From Mermis nigrescens (lineage: Eukaryota > Nematoda > Enoplea > Mermithida > Mermithidae), in NCBI GenBank assembly GCA_036768485.1, contig JAVLUZ010000642.1, positions 124,001 through 188,000 on the forward strand: a stretch of 64,000 nt of DNA. The letters run 5' to 3'. The notes under the pieces are model-generated. The model had not been told where the DNA came from. It was given only the letters and a program-made list of their open reading frames with translations, and searched no databases. Positions 31,801-43,800 of this stretch are shown in pieces. The stretch's first letter is position 1. Each line of letters begins with the position of its first letter. Both the position numbers and the translations under genes were made by a program.

Positions 31801-34800
31801 AATTAATCAATTCGGCGCGACAGCGCGAAAATTTATGATTTAACCTTTGTGAAATGCAATTTTGCATTACAAAAATTAATCCGAATTTGGCGCGGCTTAA
31901 ACATCAATAACAAAGTAATAAAATTAAATCAATTCGGCACGAAGCGCCGGAAAAATTTAAGATTCCACCTTTTTCAAACGCAATTTTGCATGCAAAAATG
32001 TCCAAATTTGGCGCGGCTTAAGCATCAATAACAAGTAATAAAATCAAATCGTATTCTGGCGCGAAGCGCGGAAAATTTGAGATTTCACCTTTTTGAAATG
32101 CATTTGCATTAAAAAAATTGTCCGGATTCGGCACGAAGCGCCGGATAATTTTGAAATTTTAACCTTTGTGAAACGCAATTTTTGCGACTACAAAGATTGT
32201 CCGAAATTTGGCGGCGGCAAAAGCATCAATAACAAGTAATAAAATTAAATCAATTCGGCGCAAAGCATCGGAAAATTTTGAGATTTCACCTTTTTGAAAC
32301 GCAATTTTGTATAACAAAAATTATCCGAATTCGGCGCGAATGGCTCGGAAAATTTGAATTTAACCTCCGTGAAACGCAATTTTGCGTTACAAAAGAATAA
32401 TCCAAATTGACGCGGCAAGCATAGTATCAAGAATATAGTAATGATTGGAAAATTTTGAGATTCCACCTTTTGAAACACAATTTTGCATCACGAAATTATC
32501 TCAAATTCGGCGCCGATGCGCCGGAAAATTTTAAATTTAACCTTTTGTGAAACGCAATTTTCCATTAGAAAAATTGTCCGAATTTGGCGCGGCTTAGCGT
32601 CAATACGCAAGTCGTAAAATTAAATCTATTTGGCGACTGACGCTGGAAAATTTTGAGATTCCACCTTTTTGAAACGCAATTTTGCATTACAAAAATTGTC
32701 CGATTTCGTGCTGGCCTAAACATCAATAACAAGTATGTATTATAAAGACAGCGTTTATTTACACATAAAACAGGTGGACAGACAAGTATGTATGTACATA
32801 TTTTTAATACATCGATTGTAGAATATCGCAAAAATACATCATGTGTTTTATTTTGATCTGACGAATTGATATTTTCTCTAAATTTGGCATTACCTATAAA
32901 AGTATAATCTCTGCATTATGCATTACTTGCGTACCGATTTTAGAGAGCCCAGTAACCGATTCGGTTGTCGGGATTTGATAATCGGTTGTTGGGATCTAAA
33001 AATGAGTTGCTGAGCTCTAAAAATCAGTATGCTTTGACCCAGAAATCGGTTGCTGAGGTCTCAAAATCGATTGCTGGGGATCAAAAAATCAGTTGGTGGG
33101 ATCCGGGAAATCGGTTGCTGGGGTCTTAAAATCAGTTCTTGGCTCCGAAAATCGGTTTCTGGGGTCCTAAATCAGTTGCTGAGCTCCAAAATCAGTTAGT
33201 GGGGTTGAAAATCGGTTGCTGGGGTCTAAAAACCAGCTGCTGGGCTCCAAAATCGGTTGCTGAGGTCTAAAAATCGATTGCTATGGTCAAAAAATCAGTT
33301 AGTGGTGTCCAAAAATCGGTTGCTGTGGTCTGAAAACCGGTTGGTTGGCTCCAAAAATCGGTTGCTGAGGTCTACAAATCGGTCTGTGAGCTCGATGAAT
33401 CGCTTATTGGGCTTAAAAATCTTAAAAATCGCCTGTTGGGTTCCTAAATCCGTCATTTGGGTCCAAAAATCAGTTGCTAGGGTCTGAAAGTTGGTTGGTT
33501 GGCTATAAAAATCGGTTGCTGGGGTCTGAAAAACCGGTTGGTTTACTCTTAAAATCGGTTGCTGAGGTCTAGAAATCGGTTTGTGAGCTCCAAAAAGCAG
33601 TTGCCGGGATCTAGAAATCGTTAGTGAGCTCGAAAAATTGATTGATGGGTCCTAAATCGCTTATTGGGCTTATAAATCGCTTGCTGGGGTCATAAATCCG
33701 TTACTGGGGTCCGAAAATCAGTTGCTGGGGTCTAAAAATGGGTTGGCTGGCTCCAAAAATGGATTGGCTGGTTCCAAAAACAGGTTGGCTGGCTTCAAAA
33801 ATGGGTTGGCTGGTTCCAAAAATGGGTTGGCTGGTTCCACAAACAGGTTGGCTGGTCCCAAAAATGGGTTGGCTGGCTCCTAAAATGGGTTGGCTGGTTC
33901 CAAAAACAGGTTGGTTGGTTCCAAAAATGGGTTGGCTGGCTCCAAAAATAGGTTGGCTAGCTTCAAAAATGGGTCAGCTGGTTCCAAAAACAGGTTGGCT
34001 GGCTTCAAGAATGGGTTGGCTGGTTCCACAAACAAATTGATTGGTTCCAAAATGGGTTGGCTGGCTCCAAAAATGGGTTGACTGGTTCCACAAACAGGTT
34101 GGCTGGCGTCAACAATGGGTTGGCTGGTTCCAAAATAGGTTGGCTGGCTTCAAAAATGGGTTGGCTGGTTCCAAAAATGGGTTGGCTGGTTCCACAAACA
34201 GGTTGGTCGGCGTCAACAATGGGTTGGCTGGTTCCAAAAATAGGTTGGCTGGCTTCAGAAATGGGTTGGCTGGTTCCAAAATGGGTTGGCTGGTTCCACA
34301 AACAGGTTGGCTGGTCCCAAAAATGGGTTGGCTGGCTCCAAAAATGGGTTGGCTGGTTCCAAAAACAGGTTGGTTGGTTCCAAAAATGGGTTGGCTGGTT
34401 CCAAAAACAGGTTGGTTGGTTCCAAAAATGGGTTGGCTGGCTCCACAAATAGGTTGGCTAGCTTCAAAAATGGGTTAGCTGGTTCCAAAAACAGGTTAGC
34501 TGGCTTCAAGAATGGGTTGGCTGGTTCCACAAACAAATTGGTTGGTTCCAAAAATGGGTTGGCTGGCTCCAAAAATGGGTTGGCTGGTTCCACAAACAGG
34601 TTGGCTGGTTCCAAAACAGGTTGGTTGGTTCCAAAAATGGGTTGGCTGGTTCCAAAAACAGGTTGGTTGGTTCCAAAATGGGTTGGCTGGCTCCACAAAT
34701 AGGTTGGCTAGCTTCAAAAATGGGTTAGCTGGTTCCAAAACAGGTTGGCTGGCTTCAAGAATGGGTTGGCTGGTTCCACAAACAAATTGGTTGGTTCCAA

Positions 34801-37800
34801 AATGGGTTGGCTGGCTCCAAAAATGGGTTGGCTGGTTCCACAAACAGTTTGGCTGGCTCCAAAAATGGGTTGGCTGGCTCCAAAACAGGTTGGCTGGTTC
34901 CACAAGCAGGTTGGCTGGTTCCAAAAACAGGTTGGCTGGCTTCAAAAATGGGTTGGCTGGTTCCAAAAATGGGTTGGCTGGCTTCAAAAATGGGTGGGCT
35001 GGTTCCAAAAATGGGTTGGCTGGTTCCACAAACAGGTTGGCTGGTCCCAAAAAATGGGATAGTTCCAAAAAACACGTTGGCTGACTCCAGAAATGGGTTG
35101 GCTGATCTTACATAATGATTGGTTGCTCTCAACCACGAAATAGTGCGTCAGTTTTGTCCATGTACAAAACATATCCCTCAACCCGGGGACCCTTCAGCCT
35201 GTTCCGGGATTGGTCCAGCCTGTTCCCGGTTGAGGCTGAAACAGGGTATTGCCCAGGTGTGACATGCACATAGGGAGGGGTGAGAGGGGGTATTACCCCC
35301 GTTGAAGGGTCAAAAAGTTAGGAACTATCGAGCGATATGAGCAAAAAATAGTGTGTTTCAAGCGATTTGACGTAAAAATAGCAAAATTTTAATTCGCTGT
35401 AGTAAAAATAGCCCAAAATTCAATTTGCTGTAGTAAAAAATACTGTATTTTACCCCTCCTGACCCCAAAATCACGATTTTACTCTTCCCTGACCTCAAAA
35501 TCTCGATTTTATCCCTCCCAGGCCAACTTGACCTTTTGCATCTATGACAAAATCCCCTCCCCTCCTCAACCCCCAGATTATGTATGGTGTGGCGCAAAAA
35601 AGGCTACACTCTGTAGCAGGTCATTATTTTGGCTGTTATAAACATAACACTATAGGACCGGTTGCGTAAAATGGATAAAATGTCTTGTTTCAAACCGTGT
35701 AAAAAAATTTTAGCCATCTGTAAACGGTACGTGCGCTACCGCGATTTTTTCACACCCTACTTTGATATTGTTTAAAGGCCGAAAGCGTCATTGGTTCTGC
35801 CATCAGTTCTCCCACTCTTTTGACGATATTTTGAAGTTTTTACACTTAGTAGGACGCGTATCGATTATGGGGCTTTAAATAATGTGCTAATTAATTTTAC
35901 TGAAAGCAGATATTGTCAAAAAAGGATACAAATATGCGCAGTAATTGATACAATGCAGGAATTCAGGGGTTGAACAATGTTGAAGTGAGGTGTAAACAAA
36001 TCGCTGTGTGGCGCATGAACTACTAGAAGCTAGCCAAAATTTCTTAGACGCCTTGAACAAAGACATTTTTATTTATCTAATGTAGTTGGTCTTCAAATTC
36101 TGCGTAAATGATTCCCCAAGTTATAATGTGACATCGGGATTTAGCCTTTTTGCGGCCCTAAATAATCGAATTCACAATTTTTCCTCGAAGAATTCAGACA
36201 ATCGACTTAATGAGCATGGGAATTCTGGGACAATGCTGGCAATAGTCAGTGATTCTCCCCCGTCTAACTTTACAAACAAAAGATGGTTGTCCGGGTTCGA
36301 AAACTGGTTGTCCAATTACCTGCTTTAAAATTGGCTTTCCTGATACAACAAATGGTTATCCAGCTTTCAAAGATGCTTGATTCGGCCTCGAAAGTGGTTG
36401 TCCTGGGGCCAGAAAAGTGAATCGCCCAGTCCAAAAAGTGGATGTCCAGTTTAAAAAGTCGTTGTCGAGGTCAAAAGGTGAAATGTGAAATTTTGAAATA
36501 CATCCCCGTCCAACTTTTGGTTCTCTCTGCCCAGGTGTGTTCCATGGGGTGGATGACCAAACCAAAAATTTTATTAAGTACCGTTGTGTTGCTCAAAAGC
36601 TAAGGATATGCGTCAAAACATCATTTTTCGACGTTTCTGACGATGATCTAGTCGAAAAATAGCTGTTCCGCGCAAAGCGCCGAAAAAATTTCCACTTTTA
36701 AAGTAAAAATCGTGCTGCTTCCTACGATTTTTTAAAAAAATTGCAATTTCTGGGGAAAGCAAATCTTTTTGCAGGGGTGAGAAAACCCCAAGGTCATGCA
36801 ATGTGAACGCAGGATGTATTTGTGCACACGAATAGCGCCTAAATTCTGAAGCGCGGAAAAAATTGGAAATTTTTATTCCAGGAGGCCTGCCGAATTTAGA
36901 GGTCACACGTGCACACTGGGAGGGGCATAGGGGGAATCTCCCTACCAGAACTATTGAAAAGCATATCCCCTCAGGCTATTTTGGACCAAAACCTATTGCT
37001 CGAAGCATGAAAAGCGTAAAACGACGTCTAATAGCATAATTTCAATTAGGTACATAGTTATTTTTCTAGTATTCAAACTTATAAATTCTGTCATTCAGGC
37101 ACATTTCTTCCATTATGCTGCACTTATTTGATGTTAAAGGTCATTCCATCGTCCTTATTGTTATTTGTTTTAATCAAATTTAACCACGAATATTGATGAA
37201 GAATAAAATACAGTAAATTAACAACGAATTAAGTATCAAAATTGTGACATTAAATAACAAAAAATTACTGATTCACCCCCCAGGAAAACTCGGTTTAAAC
37301 CCCACCCAGAGCTTTTGACCGCAGTACATGTATGGCATGTCTTTTGAATTTAAGGGGTTCTGCAGACCTCACGCCTACACGCGGACGTGAACAGCTGGGG
37401 TAAACACGTCAAATTTTTCGGCGCTTCGAGTCGGTTTATTAATTTTCTGTTTCGTTTCTTTAGAAAAGCGCCAAACTGAATGCAAAGACAAAAATTCAAA
37501 ATTTTTCAGGGTCGATTTTGGACCGGATATTGAGAAATAGTCAGGTAACTAACCTAAAGGAGAGATTTTTGTATCCGCGCTTGAAATAAGGCGAAAAACT
37601 TTTCAACCTGATTTGAAAAATTTTCTTTTACCGTGTGATTCTATCGATTTAAAGATCAAATTCAGAACTAAAAAATGAAAAATCGAATCAAATTCAAAAA
37701 TCCCTCCCAAATAAAATTTTGATCACGTCCCTAGTCGTACGAGCAGATGAATGCTGTAACGATTTGTACGGGGACGTGAATCTACCAATCTCAAAGAAAA

Positions 37801-40800
37801 ATATTTAATGGTGGGACAATCATTCCAAAGCTCATTTTTGAAGAAAAATTAAGAAAGTGACACCGGAACTATCGGGGAGCATTCGAAGCACCCGCAAACT
37901 CGTATCCTGGCTAAAATACAACAGTGCATAAAGTTACAGGAGGGAAAGAAGAGAGTATTTTATTTCTCCTTTCCCTTTCCAAAATAGGTAGACGGCATAC
38001 AGAAGCGACTGAATTCGGGGCATTAGGTTGGGCAAAATGCCAAACATAAAAAAACTTGCCAAAAATTCAAGTCTGGGGTATCTGCGTGGGGTATTATGGG
38101 AATCCGGCAATCTAGCAAACAAAAGACGGCTCAAAATTTCGGGTGGGGTTCCCCAGCGATTTTTCTTGGGACGTTGGCCGAAAATGGCAAAAAGAACATC
38201 TAGCCAAAAAAAAACGAGTTCTTGCCAAACAAAAATTTTCTGACTTTGGGGAATGATGGGACATCCAACTTTGGGTGGGGAATCTCACCACACGTGGACG
38301 TAGGGGGAGTTGGGGTATGCATCCCCCGGAGAAACCAAAATACCTTCCTCCAGAACCAAAATACCTCCCTCCAGAACCCAAAGATACTCCCCTACCAGGA
38401 AACCAAAATAGCTCCCCAGAATTCAATTTTTTTTGTTTTATTGGGCAATTTTTTGATGCCAATGGATAGTGCTCGATGAGAAACGTCGAAAAACGGTGTT
38501 GTTTTCGCCATACCAACATTTTTTCAGGCCATTTTTTTGACCTTAAAAAAATCTTGCACCTTCACTCCCAGAATTTTGGTGCCGCCCACCTATGAATCTC
38601 ACCAACCTTTACCCACCCATGTTGAATGTATGAGAACCGAGTTCCCTCCAAAGCCCACGTTTGGTACTAGTGTAGGAAGGTACTGACATTACGCGATTTT
38701 GGAAATAAGTCAAGTGTTTCACCAAAATTCTGAGTTGATGAAGGAAAACCCAGAGTTATTCAAATTTTTAAAATGGACAGACAGTTTTTGAGACCATACC
38801 TAATACAAGCTAAAGTTTTTGCTCCTTGACTAATTTCTGAATTCCGCATAATCTGATGATTCGAACCGTTTTTTCTAATTTGAACATTTCCAAAAAGCCC
38901 TTATCGCACGTGGGCGAGGGAAGTCTGGACCACCAGAATCCGAAAAGCCGAAAAAAGAATTATAAAAAATAGATTTTGATGCCAATGGATCGAGCTCGAT
39001 AACAAAGGTCGGAAAATTGTGTTTCTTGCAAACACCATAAATTTTTCGGGCATTTCTTAATTCTTGAAAATTTCTCCGCTTCTAGAATTTGATCGCTGCC
39101 CATCTCATTTTTGAGCTTAATAACGATGGTTTAGCGACAAAAGACATTATTTTTTGACCTTTTTGACGACGCTCGTTGATTTTAGAAAATACGGAAAGAA
39201 ATACAACAAATTTCAAAAAATCGGATAAATTTTAACAAAATATAGTAAAAAATGAGTGTTCATGGCGAAGGAATGGGGGCAGGGGTCAGTCAGCAGCATA
39301 CCTATAGCCAGCCCTCCAGAAACCAAAATACCCCCCAGAAACTAAAATACCCCCCAGATACCGAAAATACCTCAGAAAACCAAAATACCCCAAAAAACCA
39401 AAATAAATCCCCAGAAACCAAAATAACCCCCCTTTAGAATTCAATTTTCGGAAATTTTTTTGTTTTTGCTTCGCAATTTTTATATGCCAATGTATAGTGC
39501 TCGATGAGAAACGTTGCAAAATGGTGTTTTTTCGCCATACCACCATTTTTAGGGCCATTTTTGTACCTTTGAATAAATCTTGCACCCCCAGAACTTAGGT
39601 GCCGCCCATATGATCAGCAGCCATTCTAAAGGTCAAAACCTAAATGGGTATAAGTTTCAATATTAAATGCTAAAAAAACTGACTTGTTCTGAGTAAAAAT
39701 CTTCTCAATTCTTACTTGCACCGAAGGCGGAGTTCCGGGTCGCTTGACCGCTTGAAACTTATTATTGTTATTCGAAGATGATAGGGCCGAAAGAGGCATC
39801 GCTTTGAGGGATTTGTGCATCACATTTTTCATTACGGTAGGCGGAGTTTTAGACTCCTCCTGCTTGGCAGTAGAATTTGGTGGAATTATTGATTTTTTGC
39901 TTTCCAACGAGGACGACTGAGGCCTAACTTTGGCGCTTTGGACTGGTCGTTCCGTTTTATGCAAATTAGGCTGCGTACTCTGTTTGAGGACTTGATTATT
40001 CGGTTTATTAGCATGTTTATCAGAAGGTTTAACGACCGGCTTAGCTAAATTTGGCAGTTTGGATTGGCTAGCGACTTTTAGCGGTTGATTCGACGCTTCT
40101 TTCTTAGTCACGTGACCCAATTTTTTTCTTACGGTGTCAGCGGCGGCCGGTTTATCTCGCCTGTCTGGAACAGAATGGCTGAGCGATTTTAGCTTCGGAT
40201 CGATATTTTTGACGCTTTTATCATTGTTTGGCGTGGAAGCTGCATTTGAAGGTTTTGCTACCATGTTTTTTCCTTTCTTATCGTTCTTTATTTTTTCATT
40301 GAGCTTCTTCAGCGCCTTCTCTAGATATTTTTTCTGTTCTAGTTCGACTTTCGAGACGCGTTCTGGCGATTCTTTCCTAATTCTACAATTAACAAAAATA
40401 GGTAATGCGTTTTTTATTGAATAACGTACGTATAACGGGCTTTTCCATCAGACACGAATGCGAGAATTAGTGGATCTTGATATTCCGAGAAGAAAAAATG
40501 TATTGAAAAACAAACGCAAATTTGTAAAAACTTCAAAAATTATCAACAGATTTTTTAACGCTCTAGTCATTCCCAGACATTGAATCAAGGCCACCACTCG
40601 CTTTGTCGCTGAAATCCAAAACTTGTTGCTCAATACCTCAAAAGCTCGATAATGCAAACAATTTTGATTCATTCATTCTTGAAAATATAACCTATTGAGC
40701 CGTGTTATGCACACCTAGGGCCATACATGTAACGGCTCAAAATTTCGGGTGGGTGGTCTCCGGCCATTTTCAGAGGGAGGTTAAATGGCCTCCGAGTTTC

Positions 40801-43800
40801 GGCCACAAACGGCCAGAAACTGCCTAAAAACGGTCAACGGGGTGGGGGGGTCAAAAAAATTTTTGACTTTGGGGGGGGGGTGAGGGGAACGACCAACTTT
40901 AGGGAAACAAACCCCCATCCCCTGTTACATGTATGCCTGTGGCCTAGTCACCTCACCAACATAGATGCAAGCATGAATGATATGGGCGGGCCAGCCGATA
41001 TAGGGAGGGGGTCAAAAAGCTTTTTTAGGGCCAAAATGACCTCAGAAACTGGTATACATAAGTGCTAAAACAGCATTGAAACTAATTCATTTCACAGCTG
41101 CTAATCAATTTCAAGCACTTTTGAATAAAATATCCAATCTGCATCCATTTTTGGCCTTCGTTTCACCTCATTTCCACCAAAAAAATTTGACATTTTCCCA
41201 TTCTGAGGCTCTAGAGACCCCAAAACCGTCCCGCCATGTGCATTTCTATTAACCGCTAAAATACAAAAAAATCAGTCTTTTCAGTTTTGCCTATATGTAC
41301 GTGCTTTTAGTGGATTTGACCTCAGGGTGGTTGCTGATCTAATCTCCGCAAAAGACTGCTGCTGACCCCAGAATTTTCAACTTTACAGGAATCCCAAGAA
41401 AACAGATTCTTTACAACTTTTCTGATAAAAATATCAATTTTTAAGCAATATGCGCTAAACTGAGAGTATTTTTTGTTAATTTTCATCGCATTTTTTTAGG
41501 AAATTTTTATGTTTTTAGTTTAGAAAAAAGTGCACCGTCAGAATTTTCCATGCTGTTGCATGTACGCTTTTAACTCCACAAATAGTCGGAACTTCTTCAG
41601 GTGTAAACATTAGTTCAGAAACATCTTTTTCAACATTTGAGCATTGGCGAAATTCTACAAAAAAATTAAATTTCTGCATTTTTTTCCGAAACTATTTTCC
41701 CTTCTTGGCATTCGTTTACAATTTTTTAGTATAGGTAGCCAAATAAGTCTGCAAATGCGCGAAGCAGAACTTCGAAACGTTTACATGTTAATGTTTTTAA
41801 CCTAGAATAATATTCAAAAAATGAATAAGAGACATAGGGGTTAAAACAGACTAAAATAAATATATTAAATCAAATAAAAAAATCAAAAATAAACACAGTT
41901 GGCACATATATGTATACAGATGAAAATAGGTAGATTTTTGTGGGCAAGATCAGGACGCTTAATTTTCCGTAAAAATTTGGAATTCGCTGAAAAAACATTA
42001 CTCGTAAAAAGGATTGCATAGAATTTGCAGATTTACAAGAAACATAATTAAGAGAGTAACGAAATCTCTGGAATGGAATCCAGTAAATTAAATTGTTCTA
42101 ATACAATTAGCCAATATCATTTTAAAGTTTTGCCTAGCTAATGCAATACCCGAGCTTTGCACTTTAACTAGAAAATTGTTTCAATTTTGCGGCGATTAGC
42201 TAGCTAGCTTTACTTACATTGGACATACCTACTGAACTACTGAACATGATCTGGGAGATTTGACACCCCCCGAAATAAATTTTTCACCCCTCCTTCTCAG
42301 AATTTTTGATTCTCAAAAAAATCGTAGAAAATGTATTGCTTTAATGTCTTTTAGCGTTCTTTTAGCTCAAAGGTGTCGAATCTTCAGCGCTTCGCGGCAT
42401 ATACTCAAGTTATTACGGATTTGGGTATACACATTAACGTGGGAGGTCTGGGGGGTCTGGCTGGACCCCCGAGTCTGAGAAACCCCTAAAAAGATCGATT
42501 GATCACCCATCGAATTTTAAATGCTATTTTTGACAATTTAGCCCCATCAAACCGCCCCAGACTTTGGTTGCTGCCAACGTTTGCTTGGGTCTTGGACCTG
42601 AGGTAGGCACAATATACACCTCTCACCATAATGGGTGCGGTGGCACCAGAATTCTAGGGGGAGCAAGATTTTTCAAAGATCAAAAATGGCCTTAACAATT
42701 GTGGTATGGCGAAAAAACACCATTTTTCAACGTTTCTCATTGAGCGCTATCCATTGGCATCAAAAAATTGCGAAAGAGACAAAAAATCAAAAATTCAATT
42801 CTGGGGGTATATATTTTGGTTTTGGGGGTTATTTCGGTTTCTCGGGGAGGGTATGCATACCCCAAAACCTCCATGCCCAGGTGTGCCTCTCACTCCTTTC
42901 TATGGAAATGTATTGATCACATACTGTTGCTTTAACTCCTTCGGCCGCTGCACTATATCATCGATATGCACCTTTTCGTCGCGATTTTTGGCGGCCACTT
43001 GCATTAATTTAGAAAAATCGATGGGCTGCTGGGGCTTAGTTGGTAGGAACTTTTTGTTTTTAACTTTGCTTTGACTATCCCTCTGTTCCGTCTTTACTAA
43101 TTTATTATTATTGGAAGACGCCAAGCTCTTTGGCTTATTATCGTAGTTTAAATCGCGTTGTTTAAGCTTTTCCTTAGCCAAATCCAGCGCTTTCTGAAAT
43201 TGCCTTTCTTTAGCCAACGCCTGAGCGCTAATTTCATTATCGATTTTTTCATTCGACTGCGATTGGGGTCGTAGCATGCTTTTAACGAGAGAAATCCTCG
43301 TCGCCGACCTCTTCGACTCTTTGATTTGATTTTCGATAAGTCGCTTTCTGTCCTCCGCCGCTCTGGCCTGCGCCTCTAATTCTTGCTGGCGTTTTTTCTT
43401 ATCCAAAAAAGACTGAACGGCTTTTAGGTCGGGGCCGACGTGGCCTAAAATTTGGGTGAAGAAGTAAAATTTCAATAAATAAAAAGCTTGGCTTCGCTGC
43501 TGGAAGCAGTTTTTTTGTACAAGGTCCGTTTGTACATGTACAAAGATGGTCCCCCAAAGTCTTCGTACATTTTGTACACACAAATTTTTGGGTAGTATAA
43601 TATGGTACAGTAGCGATTTTAGTAGGGCAAAAACAGAGTCATTCGACCTTTGGTAGTGTATTTTAGCTAATTTCTGGGTCTCTAAAGGCAAGCATCACTA
43701 AGAATCGTCTTAAAACGGCGCGAAGCGTCGGAAAATTTGACATTTTTCCTTTTGAAATGCAATTTCTGCCATTATAAAGATATATAGGACACTTAATTAC

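Larger units (their letters stand above)
28817..39715 (-). other. SPTY2D1 intron 3 (10.9 kb)
   Basis: The interval between donor CAA|GTAAGA of exon 3 and acceptor CAACAG of exon 4. It holds the ~120-bp array (31770-32745), the 21-bp array (32950-35125) with a diverged relic at 36275-36480, two family A elements near exon 3 and several unplaced repeat remnants (for example 30570-30960 and 36600-36910). The stretches 29270-30570 and 37000-38200 show nothing I can name. Confidence 0.85.

Noticed and set aside
32950..35125. CRISPR-like array of short direct repeats
   Set aside because: Units are contiguous 21-bp repeats without unique spacers, and the genome is eukaryotic.
33738..35132. Long open frames with heptads such as GWLVPKM or NRLAGSK on both strands
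   Set aside because: They follow from a 21-bp tandem repeat with no stop in most frames, lie in an SPTY2D1 intron and have no start context or conserved protein match.
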